DNA from: Planctomycetota bacterium
Lineage (GTDB): Bacteria; Planctomycetota; Planctomycetia; Gemmatales; Gemmataceae
NCBI GenBank assembly: GCA_021413735.1
Contig: JAIOPV010000040.1
Coordinates: 1-45,134 of the forward strand
Reading direction: 5' to 3'
DNA: 45,134 nucleotides
Shown one piece after another: positions 7,940 through 17,000 of this stretch. A model generated the notes under the pieces. That model did no database searches and had not been told where the DNA came from. It was given only the letters and a program-made list of their open reading frames with translations. Positions within the stretch are counted from its first letter, which is position 1. Each line of letters starts with the position of its first letter. Position numbers and translations under genes: made by a program.

Positions 7940-8821
7940 TCAGTTCTTCGGCTTCGCACGGTGGTCGTTGATCCACTTCATCTGCTGTTCGGTCGGTGCC
8001 TTGCGGGTGATCTCGACCTTCGGCAACTCTTCCTTCAACTTCGCAAGGTCAGCGTCCGAGATGTCGGTTTCGTCCAGGTTCAGCTTCTTCAGTTTCGGCA
8101 ACGCTTTCAGATGCTTGAGTCCAGCGTCCCACGTCAGCCGCGTCTCGGTGATCTTGACCTCTTCCAGCGACGGACATGCCGCGAGTGCCGCGAGAGATTG
8201 GTCGGTGATGCGAGTCGTGAACTGGGGAGCTAGCCACACCGATTTCAGATTCGTGGCGTCTTTCAGTTTCGCGCTGCCGGCGTCGGTGTTCATCGTGTGC
8301 CAAACGCGAAGGTCTTTGAGGTGCGGCAGCTTCGTGACCGCTTCCATCCCCGCATCCGTGAACGGCGACCCGCCGCAGCCGAAGCTCTCGAAGTTCGCCA
8401 AATCTTTGAGATGAGCAACGCCTGCTCCGGTGAACTCCTTCTTGTTCAAGCAGTGGAAGAACGTCATTTGTTTCAGCGACTTCCAGCCAGCCATGTGCTT
8501 CATCCCGGCATCCGAGAACATGGCACCGTCGATGCCCACCTTTTCGAGATTTGGCAGGTCCGCGAGGAGGGCGAGCGTTTCGTCGCTCAGCGGGCACTTG
8601 TTGTACAGGGTGAGTTCTTTCAATCCCTTGAGCGAGCCGATGAGCTTGAAATGCTCGGGCGTGATGAGATGCGATTCCTTGCAGAAGACACCGATCGCAG
8701 TGCCGGCTTTGTCGAACTTCACTTCGACCTTGGCGTCCTTCAGCGTCTCGGCGGTAGCCTTGTCATCGGCCGTGACGGTACTCGCAATGCAGAGCGCAAC
8801 GACAACGGAGGCGATTCGCAT
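7940..8821 (-). CDS. Exported leucine-rich-repeat protein
   Basis: 293 residues. MRIASVVVALCIASTVTADD is a signal peptide. The rest consists of consecutive leucine-rich repeats of the GALA/ribonuclease-inhibitor kind, with units such as LKGLKELTLYNKCPLSDETL, LPNLEKVGIDGAMFSDAGM, LPKLKKLNLDETDISDADL. Planctomycetes carry many such secreted or periplasmic LRR proteins, presumed to bind proteins or surface polymers. The final unit ends in a charged tail (NDHRAKPKN). No enzymatic domain is present. It is not clearly in an operon: the downstream side is the phased repeat array and the upstream side is a 466-bp gap containing a foldback structure. Confidence 0.9.
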   Translation of the reverse strand: MRIASVVVALCIASTVTADDKATAETLKDAKVEVKFDKAGTAIGVFCKESHLITPEHFKLIGSLKGLKELTLYNKCPLSDETLALLADLPNLEKVGIDGAMFSDAGMKHMAGWKSLKQMTFFHCLNKKEFTGAGVAHLKDLANFESFGCGGSPFTDAGMEAVTKLPHLKDLRVWHTMNTDAGSAKLKDATNLKSVWLAPQFTTRITDQSLAALAACPSLEEVKITETRLTWDAGLKHLKALPKLKKLNLDETDISDADLAKLKEELPKVEITRKAPTEQQMKWINDHRAKPKN

Positions 8822-9287
8822 GGTGTTTCGACCTGTGAGATAATGTGAGTTGAGGAACAGTCACGGTATCAGGTTTCGCCGCTTGCGGCGTTGCACTTCT
8901 CCAAGGGTGCCACCATGATTGCGTTCAGGGTTAGGGTTCGGTAACATCAACCGCGTTCTCGTGGTTGGTTTAGCTCGTCGCTCTGCGACAGGACGATGAT
9001 GCGTCGTCCGAGCAAATGGCCAGTCATGCGTCCCGAGGAAGGCTGTTCCAGCACCGCTTTCGCCCGGTGGGCGAAGAGTTCGTCGACGGTCTGGAACAAC
9101 CCCGCGGATCGTGTTTCCGTCGACGAACTCTTCGCCCACCGGGCGGCGGTGCCGTGAGCCTTCCGCGTGCCAGGTTCAGAAGTAAACGCCACGAGAACAC
9201 GACGAGCCGAGGAGCTATCCCCGGCTCGCTTCGTTCACACGACCCACCCTTTCCTGATCGACAGTTGCATCGGGTGTGGAGCCCAGT
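8822..9287. other. Gene-poor gap with foldback element
   Basis: 466 bp between the LRR gene start and the TetR gene end. It contains the large inverted repeat described at 9061-9145, a small GC hairpin near 8879 (CGCCGC TTG CGGCG) and no convincing gene. Short open frames across the inverted repeat are mirror images of one another and match no family that I recognise. Confidence 0.5.
9061..9145. repeat. Perfect 29-bp inverted repeat (foldback)
   Basis: Positions 9061-9089 and 9117-9145 are exact reverse complements, separated by a 27-nt loop. Imperfect pairing continues outward to about 9040 and 9167 (GGAAGGCT and GCACCGC blocks recur inverted). The element lies downstream of the TetR gene, so it could end its transcription, but it is much longer than an intrinsic terminator and has no T-tract. 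A degenerate foldback/MITE-like element or an inverted duplication of a gene fragment fits as well. Confidence 0.75.
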
Positions 9288-9974
9288 TTACGGCTTGGCG
9301 ACTGGGGGAAGGCGCTGCGCGAAAAGGGTCGCAGCCATCCGCCGGAGGACCCGGACCACATCCGCTGGCGGGCGGAGGTAGCGGGCCGCGAACCCACCCT
9401 CGAAGACCATCGCCAATTCGCGGGCGAACACCGCCGGGTCGTCGGCCCCCGCTCTCAACGCCATGTCTCGGATCATCGCCTCGATGTTGTCCTTGGCCTC
9501 CAGCGCTGCCCGGTGGATTGGGTCCGACTTGCTCGGGAACTGGGCCACTGCGTTGATGAAGAAACACCCGCGGAACACCTCCCCTTCCAGGACTTCGATG
9601 AGCAGTTCGACGAACTCGTTCAGTTGACGGCGGGCGTCCGGCCCGGCACGCCGGGTGAGTAGTTGTCGGCAGTTATCCCGCCACCACCGGTCGTGCCAGT
9701 GGATGACATGGGCCACCAAATCCTCCTTGCTGTCGAAGTGCCGGTAGAACCCCTGCTTGGTGATCCCGACTGCCCGGAGGATGCGATCGAGGCCGACCGC
9801 GTGGAACCCCTCCGCGTCGAACAAAGTCTCAGCGGTTTCGAGTAACTTCTGGCGAGTCGGAGACGGATCCCCCACCGGCACGCGCGTCGGAAGTCCGTCG
9901 GAATTGGACGGGGTCGGCCGGGATGTTCGAGAAATCACGGGGTGCTCCGGGCGGGGTTCGGACTCGATCCACAC
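9288..9974 (-). CDS. TetR/AcrR family transcriptional regulator
   Basis: Up to 228 residues. The TetR DNA-binding domain runs from about residue 40: TRQKLLETAETLFDAEGF, then the helix-turn-helix region ILRAVGITKQGFYRHFDSKE. The ligand-binding half contains the cysteine-containing segment EVFRGCFFINAVAQFPS, as in the YxaF/LmrA-like TetR group. The start is uncertain: GTG at 9974 gives a 40-residue leader, and GTG at 9881 gives a conventional short leader. It is divergent from a SAM methyltransferase gene at 10123, and two TTGAC-N5-GTCAA palindromes between the genes are the expected operators. It therefore probably represses both itself and the methyltransferase until a small hydrophobic ligand binds. 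Confidence 0.92.
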   Translation of the reverse strand: MWIESEPRPEHPVISRTSRPTPSNSDGLPTRVPVGDPSPTRQKLLETAETLFDAEGFHAVGLDRILRAVGITKQGFYRHFDSKEDLVAHVIHWHDRWWRDNCRQLLTRRAGPDARRQLNEFVELLIEVLEGEVFRGCFFINAVAQFPSKSDPIHRAALEAKDNIEAMIRDMALRAGADDPAVFARELAMVFEGGFAARYLRPPADVVRVLRRMAATLFAQRLPPVAKP

Positions 9975-9993
9975 AGTCGGGCGGAGGGATAGT

Positions 9994-10032
9994 GTTGACC
10001 TTCAGTCAACCAGTTCGTTGACCGAAAGTCAA
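9994..10032. promoter_or_regulatory. Two tandem TetR-type operators
   Basis: TTGACCTTCAGTCAA (9995-10009) and TTGACCGAAAGTCAA (10018-10032) share the form TTGAC-N5-GTCAA. Their centres are 23 bp apart, close to two helical turns. They begin 20 bp upstream of the TetR gene's GTG and 90 bp upstream of the divergent methyltransferase ATG, so binding would cover the promoter region of both genes. That this TetR protein binds them is inferred from position and symmetry. Confidence 0.75.
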
Positions 10033-10122
10033 ACGCGTCTCGTCCTGGGTCGCGTAGGATTCGACTGTCGCGACACCAGGCCGCCTCGATCCGACTGAAC
10101 CGACTAAACCGAAGGAGTAACC

Positions 10123-11226
10123 ATGTCTGTGTCCTCTCCCGTGATGAAGCCCCAGGCTCCCGCCGTCAACCCTGAAACGCTGCAAGCACTGCACGGCAAG
10201 GTGCTTGGTGATTGCAACGCCGGCATCGGCGGGCTGTTGGCATTCATCGGCGACAAGCTCGGCCTATTCCGCCTCCTGGCCGCCGACGGACCGCTCACAA
10301 CAACCGAGGTGGCGGAGCGAGCGGGCGTGAACGAACGCCTCGTTCGGGAGTGGCTATCGGCCGTCGCAGCCGCCGGGTACGTGACATACACGCCGGACGG
10401 CGAGCGGTTTGGAGTGACACCGGAACAGGCGGTCGTGTTCGCAGCGGAAGGCCATCCGGCGTTCCTGCAGGGCCCGATCGACCTGATCTACAGTCTGTAC
10501 CAGGACGAACCCAAACTGCGGGACGCGTTCCGCCACGGCCGCGGCCTGGCATGGGGGGATCACAACGCCTGCCTGTTCTGCTCGACGGAGCGGTTCTTCG
10601 GCCCACTCTACCGTGCGTCGATTCTGGACGAGTGGCTGCCCGCTATCGAAGGGCTGGTCGAGATCCTTCAAGGCGGCGCAGATGTTGCCGACGTTGGGTG
10701 CGGGCTGGGGACATCGGCGCTGATTATGGCCGGGGCGTTCCCGGCGTCGCGGTTCGCCGGGTTCGACAACCACTCCGGCAGTATCAACCTGGCCCGCCAG
10801 GCTGCCACCGAGGCCGGCCTCGCCGACCGCGTGCGTTTCGAGCCAGCGTCGGCGAAGAAGTACGCGGGCGAGTTCGACCTGATCTGCTTCTTCGACGCCC
10901 TGCATGACATGGGCGACCCGGTTGGGGCCGCGGCGCACGCGAGAGAACGGCTCAAGCCGGGTGGCGTCGTGATGCTGGTGGAGCCGTACGCCGAGGACCG
11001 GCTGGAAGACAACCTGTCATCGACCCGGGCGCCAGTGTCGCGGTTCTTCTACGCGGCATCAACCCTGGCCTGCGTGCCGGGATCGCAGGCCCAGGAAGTC
11101 GGGCGGGCGCTTGGGGCACAGGCCGGGCCGCGGCGGCTGACCGCGGTCCTTCATGAGGCCGGTTTTAGCCGGGTCCGGGTCGCGGCCCAGACCGCCATGA
11201 ACCTGGTCGTCGAGGCCCGTGCCTGA
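10123..11226 (+). CDS. SAM-dependent methyltransferase with N-terminal winged helix
   Basis: 367 residues. Residues about 25-105 form a winged-helix-like dimerisation domain (LAFIGDKLGLFRLLAADGPL, TTTEVAERAGVNERLVREWL) of the Rv2258c type. The class I methyltransferase fold follows, with motif I VADVGCGLGTSALIMAG near residue 186, the acidic FAGFDNHS for SAM ribose binding, FDALHDMGDP (motif IV region) and ERLKPGGVVMLVEPYAED. The ATG at 10123 has an AAGGAG box 7-8 nt upstream. Methyl acceptor unknown; relatives act on small molecules. Located opposite a TetR gene with a shared operator region, so probably ligand-inducible, consistent with detoxification or secondary-metabolite modification. 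Confidence 0.9.
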   Translation: MSVSSPVMKPQAPAVNPETLQALHGKVLGDCNAGIGGLLAFIGDKLGLFRLLAADGPLTTTEVAERAGVNERLVREWLSAVAAAGYVTYTPDGERFGVTPEQAVVFAAEGHPAFLQGPIDLIYSLYQDEPKLRDAFRHGRGLAWGDHNACLFCSTERFFGPLYRASILDEWLPAIEGLVEILQGGADVADVGCGLGTSALIMAGAFPASRFAGFDNHSGSINLARQAATEAGLADRVRFEPASAKKYAGEFDLICFFDALHDMGDPVGAAAHARERLKPGGVVMLVEPYAEDRLEDNLSSTRAPVSRFFYAASTLACVPGSQAQEVGRALGAQAGPRRLTAVLHEAGFSRVRVAAQTAMNLVVEARA

Positions 11227-11410
11227 CGGGACGTGGGAGGCAGTCAGGCCGGGCTGGCTGGCACGCCCCGACTGTTCGCGAAGGGGAGCGCTCCATGTCC
11301 ACGAACGAGGGGAGCCACAACCGGGCCAGCTACTTGGCGCACACCGGCTCCAGGCCCGGGCGGCGGGTTTCACGCACCCGACGCTCGGAGCTGTCGTGTC
11401 GGCCACTCTC

Positions 11411-11645
11411 GTGGAGATGAACAACCTATCAAGCCATCAGCGGAAGCGTTGCGGGCGATTGAGGGTGTTTGGTGTCGTACCTGCCGCCGTGTCGCCCGTA
11501 GCCCGGATAAAAACCCTATCGAGTTGGCGTTCGCCAAGATCAAGGCCGACTTCACGCCGCCAAATTCCGGACCATCGACAAGGTCGAGCATTTCTTCGGC
11601 ACCATCCAAGCCGCGTTCACACTCGATGATGCTGTGTTGAAATAA
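11411..11645 (+). pseudogene. IS630-family transposase remnant
   Basis: Pieces of the C-terminal half of an IS630/Tc1-type DDE transposase lie in successive frames: VEMNNLSSHQ (the DNxxxH block), then SPDKNPIELAFAKIKADF (the E-containing block of the DDE triad), then KFRTIDKVEHFFGTIQAAFT ending at a TAA at 11643. At least two frame changes separate the blocks and the N-terminal half is missing. No terminal inverted repeats were identified. The element is dead. It is immediately followed by the 22-bp tandem repeat. Confidence 0.8.
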
Positions 11646-11689
11646 TTGTGAGCGTCGCAGCGTAAGCTCGACGGTGGGCGTCAAACAAC

Positions 11690-11827
11690 CGTCGGGCCGA
11701 GCGAAATCCACCGTCGGGCCGAGCGAAATCCACCGTCGGCCGAGCGAAATCTACCGTTGGCCGAGCGAAATCCACCGTCGGGCCGAGCGAAATCTACCGT
11801 CGGGCCGAGCGAAATCTACCGTCGGCC
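11690..11827. repeat. 22-bp tandem repeat (VNTR), six units plus partial
   Basis: Six head-to-tail units CGTCGGGCCGAGCGAAATC(C/T)AC begin at 11690, 11712, 11734, 11755, 11776 and 11798, followed by a partial unit CGTCGGCC. Units three and four are 21 bp because one G is missing. Variation is confined to a C/T near the end and one C-to-T. There are no spacers, so it is not a CRISPR. It lies between the IS630 remnant and the sigma factor gene. Confidence 0.95.
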
Positions 11828-11955
11828 TCACGGCTCGACGCTCACGAGAATGGCTGTGAAAGCAGTGACAAAGTGGGCTCCCGTCGAAATATTCCAAAAA
11901 TACCTGTCCGGTTCGTGCTCCTCATGTGAGAAGGAGAGGACCGACGAGGTACGCG

Positions 11956-12486
11956 ATGGAATCCGCCGTTGCCAGTGCCGCTCAAGCGTTCATCGCCCAC
12001 TCTGGATTTGTTCGGGGTTTGGCGTTGCGCCACGCACCGCTCCCCGGGCTGGCCGACGATATTGTTCAGCAGGTGCTCGTGGAGTTCCTGGCTCGGGCCG
12101 GTGAATGGAATCTGACCGACGACATCCGCCCACTGTTGGCGACCATGACTCGCCACGTCTCGCTCCGTCTGTGGCGGGAACGCACCCGCGAGATGCCCGA
12201 TGTCCTGCGGCGACTCGCCGATCACGTCCGCCGACTCGCCGAGGAACGCGACGCTCCGCCGCAATACGACGACGAACTGGCCGCCCTGCGTCGGTGCCTC
12301 GACCGCCTACCGGACAAGAGCCGCATACTTATCGACCAATACTACTTCGGAGACCAGTCCGCAGCCGACATCGGAACCCAACTCGGAACCCGCGCCGACA
12401 CGGTTTGTCGTGCGATCAGCCGCGTTCGCGAGAAACTCCGCGATTGCGTCACACGTTCACTCGCAGGAGGGAATACCGATGTCTGA
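11956..12486 (+). CDS. ECF-type RNA polymerase sigma factor
   Basis: 176 residues. Region 2 spans about residues 10-75 (FVRGLALRHAPLPGLADDIV, QQVLVEFLARAGEWN, TRHVSLRLWRERTRE). Region 4 spans about 108-165 (RRCLDRLPDKSRILIDQYYF, SAADIGTQLGTRADTVCRAI, a helix-turn-helix for -35 recognition). It fits the planctomycete/verrucomicrobial sigma family that precedes FecR-LamG genes. I chose the ATG at 11956; a GTG at 11926 is in frame. The stop overlaps the FecR-LamG start by 8 nt, so translation is coupled and that protein is the likely membrane-bound regulator of this sigma. An AT-rich stretch with TACCTGTCCG (11901-11910) is a candidate promoter element. Confidence 0.93.
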   Translation: MESAVASAAQAFIAHSGFVRGLALRHAPLPGLADDIVQQVLVEFLARAGEWNLTDDIRPLLATMTRHVSLRLWRERTREMPDVLRRLADHVRRLAEERDAPPQYDDELAALRRCLDRLPDKSRILIDQYYFGDQSAADIGTQLGTRADTVCRAISRVREKLRDCVTRSLAGGNTDV

Positions 12487-14050
12487 ACCACGACCGGAGT
12501 TCGACGAGTTGCTCGACCGCTACCTCACCGGCAAACTCACCGAGGACGAGGCGACGCGACTCCTGTCGCTGCTCGAATCGCACCCCGATTTGGGAGCAGA
12601 ACTGCTCGATCAGTTCGCCGTGGATGCCAGCCTCCGGGATCTTGCTGGCAAGGCCGGTCCCCTGGTTCCGGTGCCGCAGGCCGAGCCCGTGAAGCCCTCT
12701 CCTCAACAAGCGCGACGGCTTGCACGTGTCGCCCTTGCGATCGTGGTTGCCGCTTCGGTCGTCTTCGTGATCTCGCGAATTCCCGGTCCATCCGTTGGCC
12801 CTTTACCGTCGGCGGGTGCCGAGGAACCCACGACCGCTGCAATCGCTGTGCTGACCCGTGCCGTCGGCGCGGAATGGACATCTTCAAAGGGGCCGGCGGT
12901 CGGGGCTGTCTTGGAGCCTGGCTGGTTGAAGCTCAACGCCGGCCTCGTGGAGATTGAGTTCTTCAGCGGTGCGCGGGTCGTTCTCGAAGGTCCGGCCGAG
13001 TTCCAACTCGTCTCTGCCGACGAGGCGTTCTGTGGCGCGGGTCGGCTGACGGCCGAGGTTCCGTCTCACGCAACTGGTTTCCGCATCGGAACTCCGCAGG
13101 GTGCGCTGGTTGACCGCGGCACGGCATTCGGGCTTTCCGTCACGCCCGCCGGTGCCGAGGTTCACGTCTTCCAGGGTAAGGTTGAACTGCACGGTAATGC
13201 CGGCCGTCGGGATTTGATCACCGGAGAGGGGATCGCCGTGGCTCCGAATAGGGCCGACCGCCGACTCCCCGCCAATTCCGGCGGGTTCGTGACGAGCCCC
13301 GATCTGGACCGCCGAGAGAACGAGGCGACACTCCGGGAACGCAAGCAGTGGGAAGCGGCGGGCAAAGCCTGGAACGCGGACTCCGCATTGCTCGCCCGAT
13401 TCGACTTCGAGGTACCAGCCCCGACACGGACGATTCGGAATCTCGCGACCAATGGATCAACGGTCGGAAACGGAACCGTGGTCGGCTGTGATCGAGCCGA
13501 CGGTTCTCGACCGGGCACGGGCGCGTTGGAGTTTGGTCGCGTCGTTGACCGTGTGCGGGTAGCGATCACGGGAGAATTTCGCTCACTGACGTTGCTCGCC
13601 CGGGTGCGAGTGGGCGGCCTCGACCGCAAGTTCAACTCGCTTCTGATGTCCGACGCATTCGATCCCGGTGCTGTTCACTGGCAAGTACTCTCCGATGGTC
13701 GCGTGCGGCTGGGCGTGTCGAATCGTCCGCGACACACGGACTACGACAGCCCGCGAGTCTTCACACCAAACCGTCTTGGTCAGTGGATTCACCTCGCGGT
13801 GGTCTACGATGCCGAAGCTCGCCGCGTCACGCACTACGCCGATGGGGTTCCGCTGAACCGCCAAGAACTGACGGTCGATGTGACGTTGCGACCCGGTCGA
13901 GCCGAGTTGGGAAACTGGAACCCCGCGACTCGCTCCGACCCGGTGCCGATCCGCCACTTCAGCGGACGAATGGATGAGTTCGCTGTGTTCTCCCGCCCGC
14001 TATCCGACGACGAAATCCGCCGCCACGCTGATGGCCGCCCGTTCCGCTAA
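12479..14050 (+). CDS. FecR-LamG membrane protein, probable sigma regulator
   Basis: 523 residues. Residues 9-56 (ELLDRYLTGKLTEDEATRLL) resemble a short cytoplasmic anti-sigma-like segment. A single membrane helix lies at about 81-98 (ARVALAIVVAASVVFVIS). A FecR domain follows at about 150-240 (IEFFSGARVVLEGPAEFQL, FRIGTPQGALVDRGTAFGLS), then a LamG/concanavalin-like domain at about 345-510 (LEFGRVVDRVRV, WIHLAVVYDAEARRVTHYAD, MDEFAVFSRPLSDDEI). The topology suits a one-pass sensor: periplasmic FecR and LamG domains sensing a polysaccharide or envelope state, with the N-terminus contacting the sigma factor whose gene it overlaps. A Shine-Dalgarno (GGAGGGAATACCG) precedes the ATG at 12479. The giant dehydrogenase-cytochrome gene follows after 47 nt and is the probable output. 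Confidence 0.92.
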   Translation: MSEPRPEFDELLDRYLTGKLTEDEATRLLSLLESHPDLGAELLDQFAVDASLRDLAGKAGPLVPVPQAEPVKPSPQQARRLARVALAIVVAASVVFVISRIPGPSVGPLPSAGAEEPTTAAIAVLTRAVGAEWTSSKGPAVGAVLEPGWLKLNAGLVEIEFFSGARVVLEGPAEFQLVSADEAFCGAGRLTAEVPSHATGFRIGTPQGALVDRGTAFGLSVTPAGAEVHVFQGKVELHGNAGRRDLITGEGIAVAPNRADRRLPANSGGFVTSPDLDRRENEATLRERKQWEAAGKAWNADSALLARFDFEVPAPTRTIRNLATNGSTVGNGTVVGCDRADGSRPGTGALEFGRVVDRVRVAITGEFRSLTLLARVRVGGLDRKFNSLLMSDAFDPGAVHWQVLSDGRVRLGVSNRPRHTDYDSPRVFTPNRLGQWIHLAVVYDAEARRVTHYADGVPLNRQELTVDVTLRPGRAELGNWNPATRSDPVPIRHFSGRMDEFAVFSRPLSDDEIRRHADGRPFR

Positions 14051-14097
14051 CAGACCCGCCACAACCACCCTGATGCCCTGACCCTGAGGTACGACTG

Positions 14098-17000
14098 ATG
14101 CCCCTCCCACGTCCCGCTTGGGCCGGCTTGCTGATCGCAGCCGTGTTCTGCGTTGCCCTGTATGCCGTCGCCGCTCCCACCGAGGAAGCGGCGCAGAAGC
14201 CGAAAAAGCCTGCGCCCAAGGGCGAGGCCGAGGAATTGCTCAAGACCCCGGCGCGGCCGAAGAAGCCGGAACTTCCCGCAAGCAAGCTGCCACTCGAACT
14301 GGTCCAGCACGAGCGAATCGCGTTCGTCGGCGGATCGGCTGCGGAGCGGTTCAACCTGTATGGCCACTTCGAGACACTGCTGCACACCCGGTTCTTCGAC
14401 AAGGAACTCGTCGTCCGCAATTTTGCTCGCCCCGCCGATGAAGTATCAGTTCGGCAGCGCCCGAACGACTACGCGAAGCTCGGCGACCCGATGCACGCCT
14501 TCAACCCAGACACCATCATCTGCTTCTTCGGGTTCAACGAAGCGTTTGCTGGCCCGGAAGGGATCGCGAAGTTCCAGGCCGACTACGAGCAGTTGCTCGA
14601 CGAGTACGCCGTGAAGTATCCCCGCGACGATGCCGGGAGCAAACCGCGGTTCGTGATCGTCTCCCCGGCTGCGTTCGAGCCAACCGGCGATCCGTTCCTC
14701 CCCGAAGGAACGAAGGAGAACGCCAACCTCAAGCTCTACGCTGATGCCGCGAAGGCGGTGGCGGCAAAATTGAAGATCGCGTTCGTCGATCTGTACACGC
14801 CGACGCTGAAGGCGTTCACGGCCAAGAGCGGCATGCAGTTCACGATCAACGGCTGTCACGCGAACGAAGCCGGCGATGCATTGATTGGTGAAACGCTTGA
14901 TCGTGGTCTGTTCGCGGGCCCCAATCCCGGGAAACCTGGCACCTCCGAGTTTGAGAAGATCCGGGCGGCGGTCAACGACAAGTCGTGGATTCACCAGCAG
15001 GACTACCGCATGGTGAACGGCTGGTACGTCTACGGCGGTCGCCGCACGTTTGACACCGAAACCTTCCCGCGTGAGTTCGTCAAGCTCCGCAACATGGCCG
15101 CCGTCCGCGACAAGTTCATCTGGGACATCGCACAGGGCAAGCAGGTCGCAGCCAAGCCCGACGATAGCAAGACCGGCGAGTTGTACACCCCACCGACCCG
15201 CTTCGGAGTTCCGCAACAGAAGTACAGCGAAGACCAGGAACTCGGCCCGAAGATCCTCCCGCCCGACGAGTTCCTCAAGACGGTCACCGTGCCGCCGGGC
15301 TTCGAGGTGAAGCTGTTCGCCGACGAGAAGCAGTTCCCAGAGCTGGCCAAGCCGGTGCAACTCAACTTCGACAACAAGGGCCGGCTGTGGGTCTCGACGA
15401 TGCCGTCGTACCCGATGTGGAAGCCGGGCGACCCGCGGCCGAACGATAAGTTGCTCACGCTCGAAGACACCGACGGCGACGGCAAGGCCGACAAGTGCAC
15501 CGTCTTCTACGACAAGCTCCACTGCCCGACCGGGTTCGAGTTCTGGAACGGTGGCGTGCTCGTGGTCGATCAACCACGCTTGCTATTCCTCAAGGATACC
15601 GATGGCGACGGCAAGGCCGATGTGGTCGTTCAACTGCTCGACGGCTGGGCGACGGAAGATACTCACCACACCATCAACGCCTGGGAATTCAGCCCCGGCG
15701 GGTTGCTGCACATGCTCGAAGGTGTGTCGATGAGCACGGCGATCGAAACGCCGTGGGGGCCGTTCCGCAACTTCGGCAGTTCGGGTAGCTACATCCTCGA
15801 TCCACGATCGCAGAAGGTCCGGCACTTCAACACGCCGGGCTACGGCAACCCGTGGTGCTACGTGTTCAACGAGTGGGGGCAGGGGTTCTGTGGTGATGGC
15901 ACCGGAGCGAGCCAACACTGGGACACGCCGCTGTCAGGCGCGCAGTTCACGGGTCGCAAGGGGCTCAACTCGGTGTTCCCGACGGAGAACATGCGGCCGG
16001 TGGTGGGCAGCGAGTTCCTCGTGAGTCGGCAGTTCCCCGACGATGTGCAGGGGCAGTTCATCTACGCCTGCGTCATCAACATGAACGGCATGCCACGCTG
16101 GACGTTCGCGGACGACGGCGGTGGCTACAAGGGAACCCGCGTTCGCCACGATCCGAAAGACCCGAAAACCGCGTTCGACCTGTTGAAATCGAGCTACAAG
16201 CACTTTCGCCCTGTCGATCCAATGATCGGTCCGGATGGTGCGCTGTGGTTCGGCGACTGGGCGAATCCGCTGATCGGTCACATGCAATACAGCCAGCGCG
16301 ACCCGAATCGCGATCACGCTGCGGGTCGCATCTATCGACTCGTGTACGAGGACAAGCCGCTGCTGAAGCCCGTCACGCAGTTCGGCAAGACGGTGCCGGA
16401 ATTGCTCGAACAGTTCAAGGAGTACGAGCTGCGAACCCGCTATCGCGCACGGGCTGAACTCCGCGCCCGACCCACGGCCGAGGTTGTGGCAGCGGTCAAG
16501 ACGTGGGTGTCGAAGCTCGACGCGGCCGACAAGGACTTCGACCGATTACGTTGTGAAGCGCTCTGGGTTCTCCAGGGTCACCACGCGGTCGATGCGGACT
16601 TGTTGAAGTTGGTACTCACGGCGAAGACAACCGACGCACGCGCCGCAGCGGTGCGAGTCGTCGCGGATGAACGGGAACGAATCCCGGGAGCGTTCGACTT
16701 CCTGAAGACGGCGGCGCTCGACGAGCATCCGCGAGTGCGAACCGAGGCGGTTCGCGGATTGAGCTTCTTCCCGAATGCCGAATCCGCAGTGGCTGTGCTG
16801 GCAGCGATGAAGGTGAAGCCAGCCGACAGCTACGTGCAGTACACCGGGGATGCAGCGTTGGCCGCGACCATCGCCGGCTGGCGGCAAGCGTATCTGAAGG
16901 GCGAACTCACGAAGGGAGACGACACCGCGAAGAAGGTGCTCGATGGTGTCATCTCGCAGGACAAGAAGGGAGCCCAGGCGATCCCGTATCTTCAGGTTCT

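Noticed and set aside
8925-8942. Telomere-like GGGTTAGGGTTCGG run
   Set aside because: Only two units in a circular-chromosome type bacterium; chance.
11411-11645. Programmed frameshifting of an IS630 transposase
   Set aside because: There are multiple frame changes, the N-terminal half is missing, and no slippery heptamer is seen; decay explains it.
11690-11827. CRISPR array
   Set aside because: Units are directly abutting with no unique spacers and no cas genes nearby.
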